Of a stretch of DNA of 64,000 bases, positions 20,099 through 28,600 are shown one piece after another. The notes under the pieces are model-generated. The model ran no database searches and was not told the DNA's origin. It worked only from the letters and a program-made list of their open reading frames with translations. The DNA comes from Exilibacterium tricleocarpae (GTDB lineage: Bacteria; Pseudomonadota; Gammaproteobacteria; Pseudomonadales; Cellvibrionaceae). The stretch is from contig NZ_ML660089.1 in the NCBI RefSeq assembly GCF_007004655.1, forward strand, positions 248,001 to 312,000. The letters are read 5' to 3'. Within the stretch, counting starts at the first letter, position 1, and each line of letters opens with the position of its first letter. The position numbers and the translations under genes were made by a program.

Positions 20099-21068
20099 AA
20101 CCCTGGTGGTCAGCCACGATGCCGGCGGCGCTGCCGAACTGGCGGCCTGGCTGGCGCATTGTTTTCCGTGGCAGGGCTGTGATTTTTTGCTGGCGGGCCC
20201 GGCGGTTTCGATCTTTGCGACAACCCTGGGGTCGGTGTCGAAGGTGGAACGGGCGAGTGTCGATTTGTGTGGTTATGACGGCGTGCTGACCTCCACCAGC
20301 GGAGCGGCTGACTGGGAGCGCCGTGTCATCCGTGAGGCCCGCCGATTGACTGTACCGGTAACCAGTATGCTGGACCACTGGGTGCATTTTCGCGAGCGCT
20401 TTTTAGTGGATGACCGGCCTGTCTACCCCGACAACATCCTGGTGGTTGATCGCTATGCGGAAAAAATCGCCCGGGCCATTCCCGGTTTCCCCCCGGTGCA
20501 ACGGGTCGACAGTCACTATCTTCAAGATCAGGTGACGGAGATTGGCGAGTTTGCAGCCGCCGTTGATCTGCAGGCCGCTACCCTGGCGCCAATGGATGAG
20601 ACCTGCAAGATTCTCTATGTCGGCGAACCCGCTGATGGCAATGGTTACAACGAATACGAGGCGCTGGAACAGTTTATTCGCTATCTGCGCGAAGCGAGCG
20701 ACAGGTGCGGTCACAACGACGGTCAAAACAACTGCCACAACCACAGCCACAACCACAGCCACAACCACAACCACAACTACAGCCACAACTACAGCCACAA
20801 CTACAGCCTGCGCCTGCGCCTGCACCCGAAAGAAACGCCGGACAAATACGCTGCAGTATTAGCTAACTGCCCCGCTGGCATACAGGTTCAGCGCAGCGGC
20901 ACTGCCAGCCTGGCGCAGGACTGTGCCTGGAGCGATTGGGTGGTGGGGTGTCAGACCAAGGCTATGGTGGTGGCGCTGGCTGCCGGAAAAAAAGTGTTTT
21001 CCAGCCTGCCGGCGGACGCCCCGCCGATGGTGTTGCCGCACCGGGGCATTGTGCGGTTGTTTCAATAG
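20082..21068 (+). CDS. unrecognised protein of the glycosylation cluster with a His/Asn-rich repeat
   Basis: 328 residues from an ATG that overlaps the acetyltransferase end by 17 bases; the longer open frame upstream only shadows that gene. The N-terminus LVVSHDAGGAAELAAWLA and the alternation of hydrophobic strands with helices suggest a two-domain GT-B-like or epimerase-like fold. The C-terminal WVVGCQTKAMVVALAAGKKV resembles the nucleotide-sugar-binding part of such enzymes. Residues 219-242 are a 24-residue run made of HN, HS and YS dipeptides, set between the two halves. I do not recognise the function. By location it is probably involved in making or attaching the flagellar glycan. Confidence 0.7.
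   Translation: MSSPGKTLVVSHDAGGAAELAAWLAHCFPWQGCDFLLAGPAVSIFATTLGSVSKVERASVDLCGYDGVLTSTSGAADWERRVIREARRLTVPVTSMLDHWVHFRERFLVDDRPVYPDNILVVDRYAEKIARAIPGFPPVQRVDSHYLQDQVTEIGEFAAAVDLQAATLAPMDETCKILYVGEPADGNGYNEYEALEQFIRYLREASDRCGHNDGQNNCHNHSHNHSHNHNHNYSHNYSHNYSLRLRLHPKETPDKYAAVLANCPAGIQVQRSGTASLAQDCAWSDWVVGCQTKAMVVALAAGKKVFSSLPADAPPMVLPHRGIVRLFQ
20736..20807 (+). repeat. degenerate 6-bp tandem repeat coding for His-Asn/His-Ser/Tyr-Ser
   Basis: Twelve hexamers of the type CACAAC, CACAGC or TACAGC run in frame within the gene at 20082-21068. They code for 24 residues with nine His. The count is a multiple of three bases, so gain or loss of units keeps the frame. Related CACAAC-like sequence extends a little upstream (GGTCACAACGACGGTCAAAA), suggesting recent expansion. 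Confidence 0.85.
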
Positions 21069-21089
21069 CCACGCGTTCACCGGCGTTCG

Positions 21090-23159
21090 TCAATTGTCGC
21101 CGTCATTGAGTTGCACCACGACTTTGTCCGTGGTGTTATCCAACTTCAACGGCGTCTCCCGCATAAACCGATAAGCCTGTTTCAAAAAGCGCATATATGC
21201 CTGGCGACCGATCTGGTAGGCCTTTTTGAAGGCCGCCGGTGTCGGGCAAAACAGGCAGTGTTTGTGGATCAGGGTGAAGTAACCGTGCAGGCTGCCGCGC
21301 AGCAACATCGTAGTTACCGGTTCGGTGTCGCGCAGGTTTTTCACCCGCAGGTAGACGCGATTGAGTTCCCGGTGGAGTTCGAAGGGGTCCTCGATGTTCT
21401 TTTTTAGGTTTAATTCTTTGCGAATATCAAAAAATGCTTTCAGGTAGTGGTCTTTAACATAGTCGTCGGTCAGCTCCGGCACCTGCGGTGTGACAAAGTG
21501 TTGCTGTTTCAAGCGCGCCACAACAGCCTGCTTGTCGACGGACTCGCCGGGAATTTGCAGGGCTTCGGGCTTGACTGTAATCGCACCCTCGATAAAGGCA
21601 CCATTGTTGGGGTTGTAGCATTTGACCTGGGGCCGGCAGCTCAACAGCAGTTCCATATTGACCCGGGAGGCATCGAAAATCGGATTGCTGGTGACCGTGT
21701 CGCAGAAGTTACCTTTCACCTGGTACTGAATATTTTTGTTGTCCAGCGGTGTATGTCCCGTTTTCTTGGTCTTCTTTTCCAGATCGTAATAGAGGCTGAG
21801 TTTCGAGTGGTGCATATTCTCGCTCATCCCGAGGTCCACACCCAGCAGGTAAATATCGCTGAAACCTAGGCCGATGGCGTAAGACAGGCCGGCGTTGGTG
21901 ACGGTGGGGTTGCACAGTTGCAGACTGGGTATGGCCTTTTTGCCGATTTCCCGGTCGATAATCGCTTCGCCCAGATCGTTGGGTTTTTTGGCCAGCGCTG
22001 TTTCGTCAAACAGCTCGAGGACCCCGGGCGCTCCGGTATTGAGCGCCAGCAACATAATGCCGGCGCGAAACTCCGCGGTGGTGCCTTGCAGTATCCAGTC
22101 CCTAATATTGATATTGCGTTCCATTTCAATATGGAAGTCGGGTTTGATACCCGCTTTGCACAGGGAACCCAAGGCGGTGCCGCAGGATATTAAAATGGCG
22201 CTGTCGCGATGGGCGCGAATGGTGTCCAGGAAACCGTCCAGCGACGGGCCGTTGCCGATCACAAAAACCGGTGGCAGGGCATCGCCGGCAGGCTGTGGTC
22301 TGAACAACTTGACCTTGTTGTTGAGGCTTGCAATCGTGTGAGCGAAACTCACCTGTTCGTCGTCGAAGAAGCCGGTGCCGCAGGCATTGAGATGAAATTC
22401 CTTTTTGTATTTGTCGATAAATTCCGCCTCATACTTGCTGTTGAAGTGGCGGTACATAAACGTATAAACGAGGTTGTGCAGACCGATTTTATCGGTCAGC
22501 AGTTTCAGGTCGGCCATGGCGTCGAAGGCGGTCATACCGATATAGAGCTTTAGCATTCTGCCTTCGCGGTAAAAATACTCGATGATCGGCGTCCAGTCGA
22601 TAACATGGAGAGAGGCGTAAAAAGAGTCTTTATGGGGATCGAAGATGCACAGGTTGTGAATATCCATATGTTTCACCAACTCGGCGATATGATAGCCCAG
22701 GCCGCAGCCGGTCAGCAGCATCATGCCGACCGGTACCTTGGGATTGAGTCTGGGCGGCGGCCCGATGTTTTCATAGCGCTCGATCAGGTGATTGATCAGG
22801 TGAACGTGAATATGTTCCTCGTTCATAATTTGGGCTTTTTGAAAGCTGATACAGGAGGCGCCGGGATTTTTCAGGTAGTTGTCCACCTGCTCGGTGCAAA
22901 AGGCCTCGGGGTCGTAGGCGTAGACGGGTTTGTTGTCGAGTTTGTAATTGACCAGATTGACATGGCCGTCTTTATCGTAGGACAGCCGCAGCTCCTCGGG
23001 TTGATAATTGCTGTATTGATTGTAGATGGCAGGGGCAACGGCCTTGAACAAGGCCATATTGTTGTTGAACCGCACCTCCAGTTCCAGTTGTTTCTTTTGC
23101 ATTTCCAGCTTGCGGACCAGGGTGTCTAGGTTGGCTGTGGTCTGAGCGGTTTCTGTCAT
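21090..23159 (-). CDS. maf: motility-associated factor (Maf) flagellin glycosyltransferase, DUF115 family
   Basis: A 689-residue protein of the Maf family, which transfers nonulosonic acids from CMP onto flagellin Ser/Thr in the cytoplasm. The central DUF115/MptE-like domain shows VFVIGNGPSLDGFLDTIRAH, ISCGTALGSLCKAGIKPDFH and MERN. An N-terminal domain with GVPVGMMLLTGCGLGYHIAEL-like sequence and a C-terminal helical region flank it. It runs opposite to the pse genes and converges with the unrecognised gene at 20082-21068, leaving only 21 bases between stops. It is somewhat less GC-rich than its neighbours. It is the only obvious flagellin glycosyltransferase in the window, so it is the likely user of the CMP-pseudaminic acid made by the pse genes. 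Confidence 0.9.
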   Translation of the reverse strand: MTETAQTTANLDTLVRKLEMQKKQLELEVRFNNNMALFKAVAPAIYNQYSNYQPEELRLSYDKDGHVNLVNYKLDNKPVYAYDPEAFCTEQVDNYLKNPGASCISFQKAQIMNEEHIHVHLINHLIERYENIGPPPRLNPKVPVGMMLLTGCGLGYHIAELVKHMDIHNLCIFDPHKDSFYASLHVIDWTPIIEYFYREGRMLKLYIGMTAFDAMADLKLLTDKIGLHNLVYTFMYRHFNSKYEAEFIDKYKKEFHLNACGTGFFDDEQVSFAHTIASLNNKVKLFRPQPAGDALPPVFVIGNGPSLDGFLDTIRAHRDSAILISCGTALGSLCKAGIKPDFHIEMERNINIRDWILQGTTAEFRAGIMLLALNTGAPGVLELFDETALAKKPNDLGEAIIDREIGKKAIPSLQLCNPTVTNAGLSYAIGLGFSDIYLLGVDLGMSENMHHSKLSLYYDLEKKTKKTGHTPLDNKNIQYQVKGNFCDTVTSNPIFDASRVNMELLLSCRPQVKCYNPNNGAFIEGAITVKPEALQIPGESVDKQAVVARLKQQHFVTPQVPELTDDYVKDHYLKAFFDIRKELNLKKNIEDPFELHRELNRVYLRVKNLRDTEPVTTMLLRGSLHGYFTLIHKHCLFCPTPAAFKKAYQIGRQAYMRFLKQAYRFMRETPLKLDNTTDKVVVQLNDGDN

Positions 23160-23250
23160 GGGGGACTCTGCTTTAGCGGTTGCCTTGGTTTACTTTTTGT
23201 TAGTGGTTTGGGTCTTTCACGGTGTTTGACAGTGTGCCAACCGACCCGCT

Positions 23251-23435
23251 CCTTGCCCGGATAGCAGGGGGTCGAGACACGCCGTGAACCCCCGCAAGCG
23301 GACCCGGCCCAAAGCCAGAGGCTTTGGGCGTTTCGCGGGGCGAAGCGGCGCTTCGCCGTTTCCCGCTCCACCCCTGGGGGCTTGTCTGCCGCATCCCTGC
23401 GGCAGACAGTCTCGCCTCCTCTTATCCAGGCAAGG
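23251..23435. repeat. hairpin-rich inverted-repeat element, copy D
   Basis: Imperfect arms CCTTGCCCGGATA (23251-23263) and TATCCAGGCAAGG (23423-23435) enclose the same internal hairpins as copies A1 and B: CCCAAAGCC-AGA-GGCTTTGGG (23308-23328), CGAAG/CTTCG (23341-23355) and GTCTGCCGCA-TCCC-TGCGGCAGAC (23384-23407). The last has a stem different from the other copies but the same loop. It lies between the divergent maf and fliS genes. The rest of that 495-base gap holds the fliS promoter. Confidence 0.8.
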
Positions 23436-23584
23436 GCCTACCATTGGTATTTTTGATCAGCATTAACTCTATTAGCCGAGGTGGACTGAATCGACCGGCA
23501 CAATATTGACAATGCCCACCACCTTACTGATGAGTAAAGCACACTCCATGCCATTGACCATCACTCCACCCGTGACTCTTTCCC

Positions 23585-23611
23585 TAAAGATTCCCTCTGC
23601 CGCGCCGATAG
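23585..23611 (+). promoter_or_regulatory. sigma-28 (FliA) promoter of fliS
   Basis: TAAAG at 23585-23589 and GCCGATAG at 23604-23611, with exactly 15 bases between TAAA and the -10 element. Seven of eight -10 bases and all four -35 bases match the FliA consensus. Transcription would start near 23620, about 35 bases before fliS. Confidence 0.85.
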
Positions 23612-23654
23612 CGATACCAGGTTCAATAGTCCACAGTAATCAGGAGATCGTCAG

Positions 23655-24032
23655 GTGAATGCAAAGGCCGCATTGAAAAGCTACGCCAATGTCCACTACC
23701 AGGGGCAGGTTGCTGCCGCCGATCCGCACCGCCTGATCAGGATGTTGTATGAGGGCGCGCTCGAGCGCGTTGCCCAGGCCAAAGGGGCGATGCGGCAAAA
23801 ACAGTATGATGTGAAGGCGAAAAAAGTTTCCGATGCGATTAATATTATCATTGCACTGCGTGAAAACCTGGATTTTGACCAGGGGGGTGATATCGCCTAC
23901 AACCTCGACTCGCTGTATGACTACCTGGCCCGCTGTCTGTGGGAGGGCCACCGCGCCAATGATGAGGCGAAGCTGGATGAAGTTGCCGGCCTGCTTGCCG
24001 AAGTCTATTCGGCCTGGAGGCAGATTGGCTGA
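23655..24032 (+). CDS. fliS: flagellin export chaperone FliS (copy 1)
   Basis: A 125-residue FliS. Typical features are NAKAALKSYANVHYQGQVAA, the DPHRLIRMLYEGALERVAQA helix and DAINIIIALRENLDFDQGG with LDSLYDYLARCL. FliS binds the C-terminal helix of flagellin in the cytoplasm and prevents early polymerisation. It starts at GTG with AGGAG eight bases upstream, behind a strong sigma-28 promoter. A second FliS-like gene follows 96 bases later. Confidence 0.95.
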   Translation: MNAKAALKSYANVHYQGQVAAADPHRLIRMLYEGALERVAQAKGAMRQKQYDVKAKKVSDAINIIIALRENLDFDQGGDIAYNLDSLYDYLARCLWEGHRANDEAKLDEVAGLLAEVYSAWRQIG

Positions 24033-24128
24033 TACTTGTTTGGCACCATTCATGCATCTTCCTCATAGCCAGTCTGCGAAGCGGCAATTGTTAGCCGCTG
24101 ACCAGTCACACTGAAAGAGGAAGTATCT

Positions 24129-24524
24129 ATGTCTATCGCAGCAACACAGGCCGCAGCGCACTTGCAGCAACAGGCCGATTCGATTTCACCCTACGAGGTT
24201 ATCGCCCTCTTGCTCGACGGCGCCCTGGAGCGCTTGCAGCAGGCCAAGACGAGTTTTTGCGCCGGCAATCTGCACGAGGCCCAGGAGTTGGTCAATCGCA
24301 CCATCGCCATTGTCAATGGTCTGCGTGCCAGCCTGGATATGGAAAAGGGCGGTGAGGTGGCCGTTAACCTGAATGCAGTCTATGAGTATGTTGCCGCACG
24401 CCTGCAGGAGGACAATGTCGACGATCCGATGGCGGTACTGGATGAAGCCAGTCGTTTGCTGGCCGAGGTCAAGCAGGGCTGGGACGGCATTGCCGATACC
24501 GGGCCGGTCAGGGCGGTAGGCTGA
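24129..24524 (+). CDS. fliS: FliS-family flagellin chaperone (copy 2)
   Basis: 131 residues, clearly FliS-like: SPYEVIALLLDGALERLQQA and NRTIAIVNGLRASLDMEKGG followed by VNLNAVYEYVAARL. The N-terminus differs strongly from copy 1 (no KSYANV-type segment). With two divergent flagellins in the window, each FliS may prefer one of them; this is inference. AGAGGAAG precedes the ATG. A strong terminator follows. Confidence 0.92.
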   Translation: MSIAATQAAAHLQQQADSISPYEVIALLLDGALERLQQAKTSFCAGNLHEAQELVNRTIAIVNGLRASLDMEKGGEVAVNLNAVYEYVAARLQEDNVDDPMAVLDEASRLLAEVKQGWDGIADTGPVRAVG

Positions 24525-24553
24525 GCTGCCGACAGCTGGCGAATCTTCCTCTT

Positions 24554-24588
24554 CACCCCTGCCGGCGCAGGGGTGGCTGTGTTTTTTT
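24554..24588 (+). terminator. rho-independent terminator after fliS copy 2
   Basis: A perfect nine-bp stem CACCCCTGC/GCAGGGGTG with loop CGGC (24554-24575), followed within seven bases by seven T (24582-24588). It is the clearest terminator in the window and ends the fliS operon, although the small FliT-like gene starts about 110 bases later. Confidence 0.88.
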
Positions 24589-24700
24589 GCGTGTTTATCC
24601 GCATCTCAGTTAACCCCGCTTTATTAAATGTCAGGCTAAAGCTTTTGCCGCTGCTGCCGCTACGCCAACTGTATCAATCAGTTTGTTGCGAGGCGGAAAC

Positions 24701-24964
24701 ATGGCAGTCATTCCCATTACCCAGTTGGCACTGCAGCGATCCAAACGGCAACTGCACACCGCGTTGCAGCAACGCGATTGGCACGATATCAAGCGGGTGG
24801 ACTTGAGGTTAGCCGCCTGCCTGGAGTCCGCCGCCACAGACCCCCACAGAGATCGGCGTCACCTGCTGCATGAACTGCGCGAGATACTGGGCCTATACGG
24901 TCGCGTGGTGGAAACCTGCCGCAGTGAAGTCAATGCGCTTGTCGACACCGGCCGCTCTTCTTAA
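24701..24964 (+). CDS. small FliT-like flagellar chaperone
   Basis: 87 residues, helical: ITQLALQRSKRQLHTALQQR followed by DWHDIKRVDLRLAACLESA and LLHELREILGLYGRVVETC. This fits the three-helix FliT pattern and the usual fliD-fliS-fliT gene neighbourhood. The ATG at 24701 is preferred over an in-frame TTG 18 bases upstream because it gives a normal N-terminus, with the weak GGCGGA before it. The similarity is low, so this could also be another small export chaperone. The gene follows a terminator, so it may be expressed from its own promoter or by read-through. Confidence 0.6.
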   Translation: MAVIPITQLALQRSKRQLHTALQQRDWHDIKRVDLRLAACLESAATDPHRDRRHLLHELREILGLYGRVVETCRSEVNALVDTGRSS

Positions 24965-25674
24965 AGCCTGTCCCATTCACCGGCGCTACTCCTGATGCCG
25001 GCGGCAACAGTTGACCGGTCAATTGGCACTTCTTTTCTAAAGTACCAAATGAAAGTAGTTGGGTAGCCCCGGCGATATGCGAACCCGGTTGTCCAATCTC
25101 GACAACGACGCGCAGGCGCTTGCAGAAGTGGTCGAATTCCTGGAGCCGATACAATCGGCCCGGCAACAGGTAGGGGCACAGTGCGGCGCGTAATTCACGA
25201 TTTTTGTCTGTTTTATACTCATAAGATTTCACTGGTTTGACTGTCTGGTCGATTAATGATCAATGCCAGGTAAGTGAGTGATTGATAACGTTATTTCTAT
25301 GCCGATTTCGTCTAATTTAACATTGGATTACCGCGCCATTTCATATACTATCGTTATGCCATTTATTTGACCGGTGGTTTGGTCTCGACTATTACTGAAG
25401 TTGCGGTTGTCATCTATTTGACTCGGCTGGTCGTTGGAAACCGTCGTCAAAAAACCGTCGACCAAACTTGTCGATAGACCAGCCAATAAGCAGCGCAAAA
25501 AACCTGATTCGAAGCACTGTAAAAAGTAAAAGAGTGCTTGTTCGCGATTATGAGCCGGATGCAAAGCGAATGAAAAAACGAATTAAAAAGGTTGTCGCTA
25601 ATGACCGGGTTGTGGGTGAAGTTATTAGAAGTTAGTAAAAATACAAACTCGAAGTAAGCAAGGTCATTTATCGC
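24965..25674. other. 710-base intergenic region upstream of fleQ
   Basis: No convincing protein gene of more than 60 codons. A plus-strand frame at 25077-25193 could code for 38 residues (from MRTRLSNLDNDAQALAEV) with coding-like composition but no ribosome-binding site; it may be a remnant. From about 25200 onward the sequence is AT-rich, unlike the flanking genes, and presumably carries the fleQ promoter and binding sites. A pair GGCTGGTC (25423-25430) and GACCAGCC (25476-25483) is a weak inverted repeat. A TGGCACTT at 25023 lacks a -12 partner. Confidence 0.5.
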
Positions 25675-27120
25675 ATGTGGCGTGAACTTAAAGTGTTAGT
25701 AGTCGACGACGATCAGCAGCGCCGGCACGATTTGCGCGTTATTCTAGCCTTTCTCGGCGAACCCGCAGTGACAGCGGTTTGCGACAGCTGGCCGGCCGTG
25801 GTCGGAGACCTGGCGGACAACTCCGAAGCCTATGTCGCGGTGGTGCTGGGTATGTGCCACAAGGCGCGCCCGCTACGCGAGCGCTTACAGGATATCCATC
25901 GCTGGGATGAGGGCGTGCCGGTGATCCTGGTCGGCGAGCACGAGGACCTGCCCGACGACTGCGAGATAATTTTGCGGCGTATGGTGATCGCCCGCCTGCA
26001 TTCGCCGCCGACCTACAACCACTTGCTCGACACCCTGCACCGGGCACAGCGCTATCGCGAAGCCCAGGCGGCCCGCCAGCGCCAGCAATCAAAGCGCCCC
26101 GTACACTTGTTCCGCAGCCTGGTCGGCACCAGCCGGCAGATTCAGGTGGTGCGTGAAATGATGGCGCAGGTGGCCGATAAGGACGTCACCGTGCTGATCA
26201 GCGGCGAGTCCGGTACCGGGAAAGAGGTGGTGGCGCGCAACCTGCACTACAATTCGGATCGGCGCGACGGGCCCTTCGTGCCGGTCAACTGCGGGGCGAT
26301 ACCGGCCGAGTTGCTGGAGAGCGAATTGTTCGGCCATGAAAAAGGTGCGTTTACCGGCGCCATCAGTTCCCGCGCCGGACGCTTCGAGCTGGCCGAGGGC
26401 GGTACGCTGTTTCTCGACGAGATCGGCGATATGCCGCTGAATATGCAGGTGAAGATTTTGCGGGTCCTGCAGGAACGTTGTTTCGAGCGAGTCGGCGGCA
26501 ACAGAACCTGTGCGGTCGATGTGCGTATTATTGCCGCCACCCACCGCGACCTGGAAACCATGATTGTCGGCAATCAATTTCGCGAAGACCTGTACTACCG
26601 ACTCAATGTTTTTCCCATTGAAATGCCTTCGCTGCGCGAGCGCTCTGAGGACATCCCGGTGCTGCTGCATGAACTGGTGGCGCGCATGGAAAGTGAAAAT
26701 CGCGGATCGATCCGGTTTAACTCCACTGCCATTATGTCGCTGTGCCAACACGAGTGGTCGGGTAATGTCAGAGAGCTGGCAAACCTGGTGGAGCGCATGG
26801 CGATTATGCATCCCTTCGGTGTTATCGGCGTGCAGGACCTGCCGGAAAAATACCGGCATGTGGAGATCAAGGAAGAAGAATTTGAAGACAACGGTCAGCC
26901 GTCGGTGAGCCAGACATCGGTGGCGAATATGAACGATAAAACGCTGCTGCCGGAGCACGGTATCGACTTGAAGGAGTACCTTACACATTTGGAGCGCAAC
27001 CTGATTCAGCAGGCGCTGGACGACTGCGGCGGGATTGTCGCCAGGGCCGCCGACCGCCTGACGATCCGCCGCACCACGCTGGTGGAAAAAATGCGTAAGT
27101 ACGGTTTGCAGAGAGGGTGA
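25675..27120 (+). CDS. fleQ: sigma-54-dependent flagellar master regulator FleQ/FlrA
   Basis: A 481-residue enhancer-binding protein at the top of the polar flagellar cascade. It has an N-terminal receiver-like FleQ domain (residues 1-125), which in this family is not regulated by phosphorylation. The AAA+ domain carries Walker A GESGTGKE (177-184), the sigma-54-contacting GAFTGA loop (224-229) and Walker B GGTLFLDE (242-249). The C-terminal Fis-type helix-turn-helix is [24 protein letters not shown] at 145-148, just before the AAA+ domain, is the motif whose Arg binds c-di-GMP in Pseudomonas aeruginosa FleQ. It is followed by fleS and fleR and is probably transcribed separately from the AT-rich region upstream. 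Confidence 0.95.
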   Translation: MWRELKVLVVDDDQQRRHDLRVILAFLGEPAVTAVCDSWPAVVGDLADNSEAYVAVVLGMCHKARPLRERLQDIHRWDEGVPVILVGEHEDLPDDCEIILRRMVIARLHSPPTYNHLLDTLHRAQRYREAQAARQRQQSKRPVHLFRSLVGTSRQIQVVREMMAQVADKDVTVLISGESGTGKEVVARNLHYNSDRRDGPFVPVNCGAIPAELLESELFGHEKGAFTGAISSRAGRFELAEGGTLFLDEIGDMPLNMQVKILRVLQERCFERVGGNRTCAVDVRIIAATHRDLETMIVGNQFREDLYYRLNVFPIEMPSLRERSEDIPVLLHELVARMESENRGSIRFNSTAIMSLCQHEWSGNVRELANLVERMAIMHPFGVIGVQDLPEKYRHVEIKEEEFEDNGQPSVSQTSVANMNDKTLLPEHGIDLKEYLTHLERNLIQQALDDCGGIVARAADRLTIRRTTLVEKMRKYGLQRG

Positions 27121-27283
27121 GTTCACCGTTCGCAAGCCGCAGTCTCCAGCGCTGATCGTGTACGATAAGGTGTCGCCGTAAACGGGGAAAGGTAGGTTTT
27201 TCCCGCGCCAACTCTTTGACTCCACGCCCTCCCTGCCATCTGTTAGCCTCGCCATCTTCTTGATTTAAAACGACTATTTTATT

Positions 27284-27300
27284 TGGCATTACCCTTGCAC
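27284..27300 (+). promoter_or_regulatory. sigma-54 promoter of fleS-fleR
   Basis: TGGCATT-ACCC-TTGCA: GG (27285-27286) and GC (27297-27298) are 10 bases apart, differing from the RpoN consensus mainly by T instead of C in the -24 box. Transcription would start near 27310, which also supports the fleS start at 27373 over the ATG at 27316. FleQ-dependent activation of fleSR is known in Pseudomonas. Confidence 0.85.
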
Positions 27301-27372
27301 TGCTTTGGTTAAGACATGTTTGCTGTCGGTCCCCTGACAGCGAAGCTTACCAAACCCGAGGAGTGGAGGCCT

Positions 27373-28566
27373 ATGCCCCAGGTTGCCCGGCAACAAGCGG
27401 AGTTTGAACAGGACAGCGGCGCGCCAGTGCCTCACCCCGACAGCAAACAGCTCAGCTCAGCGTTTCAATTGTTTAACGAAATGTCGCAGCAATTGGCGGC
27501 GTCCTATCATCTGCTTGAAGACCGCGTTGCCGAATTGACCCAGGAACTCAACACCGTTGCCGAGCAGCGACTCGATGAACTGGCGGAAAAGGAACGCCTC
27601 GCCCACCGCTTGGAAAGCCTGCTCAACGTGCTGCCCGGCGGGGTGATCGTGATCGATGCCAAAGGCTACATCACCGAAGCCAACCCCGCCGCTTACGAAA
27701 TGCTGGGTGAACCCCTGGAGGGCTTGCTGTGGCGCGATGTCATCAGTCGGTGTTTTGCCCCGCGCAGTGATGACGGGCACGAGGTCTCCACCCGCGCGGG
27801 CCGCCGCATCAGCATCGCCACCCGTTCGCTGCACCGGGACGGACAGATCATTTTACTGACCGACCAAACCGAAACCCGCCAGCTCCAGGCCGAGCTGAGC
27901 CGGCATGAACGCCTGTCGGCGCTGGGCAAAATGGTATCGGCGCTGGCACACCAGATTCGCACTCCGTTGTCGGCGGCCATGTTGTATGCCGGACACCTGA
28001 GCGGCGGCCAGATCGCCAGCCGCCAGCGGCGGGTGTTTGCCAAAAAGCTGGTGCAGCGGCTCAACCATATGGAGCGTCAGGTGCAGGACATGTTGTTGTT
28101 TGTCAAAGGGGAGCTGCCTTTGAACGATGTGCTGACCCTGGCCGCGTTACAGCGCGGTTTGGCTGAAGCCATGGAAGTACCCATGGCCGCCTCCCGGTCG
28201 GTGTGCCGGTGGCGTGTCGACGGCGCCGACCGATCGATCCGCTGTCACCGCGAAGCCCTGATCGGCGCCTTGCTCAATCTGGTCAACAATGCGATCCAGG
28301 CCGTGGGCAGTGACGCGCGATTGACGATACAGTTCGCCCTGCAAGGCGAGCGGGTTGTTATCTGCGTGACAGATCGCGGCCCCGGTATCGATCCGCAGTT
28401 GTTGAAAACCGCGCAGGACCTGTTTGTGACCACCAAGGCCCAGGGCACAGGGTTGGGGCTTGCCATCGTGCAAACTGTCGCCCGCGCCCACGGCGGCAGT
28501 TTCGAACTGCGCTCACAGTTGCAGCGGGGCACCCGTGCCATGCTGACATTACCCCTGGCGGAGTGA
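27373..28566 (+). CDS. fleS: flagellar two-component sensor kinase FleS/FlrB
   Basis: A 397-residue soluble histidine kinase that phosphorylates FleR/FlrC. It has a coiled-coil-like N-terminus (about 45-85), a PAS domain (about 80-170, GGVIVIDAKGYITEANPAAY) and the HisKA region with His193 in SALAHQIRTPLSAAM. The ATPase domain has N box LLNLVNNAIQAV, G1 DRGPGID and G2 GTGLGLAIV. No transmembrane segment is seen. The start at 27373 was chosen because AGGAG lies nine bases upstream and because the ATG at 27316 would leave a leader of only a few bases after the RpoN start point. Confidence 0.93.
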   Translation: MPQVARQQAEFEQDSGAPVPHPDSKQLSSAFQLFNEMSQQLAASYHLLEDRVAELTQELNTVAEQRLDELAEKERLAHRLESLLNVLPGGVIVIDAKGYITEANPAAYEMLGEPLEGLLWRDVISRCFAPRSDDGHEVSTRAGRRISIATRSLHRDGQIILLTDQTETRQLQAELSRHERLSALGKMVSALAHQIRTPLSAAMLYAGHLSGGQIASRQRRVFAKKLVQRLNHMERQVQDMLLFVKGELPLNDVLTLAALQRGLAEAMEVPMAASRSVCRWRVDGADRSIRCHREALIGALLNLVNNAIQAVGSDARLTIQFALQGERVVICVTDRGPGIDPQLLKTAQDLFVTTKAQGTGLGLAIVQTVARAHGGSFELRSQLQRGTRAMLTLPLAE

Positions 28567-28600
28567 TGTATTTGACGTTTGCCGATAGGAGACTTTATTC

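Noticed and set aside
25328-25564. Minus-strand 78-codon frame upstream of fleQ
   Set aside because: AT-rich region, no ribosome-binding site and no recognisable motif.
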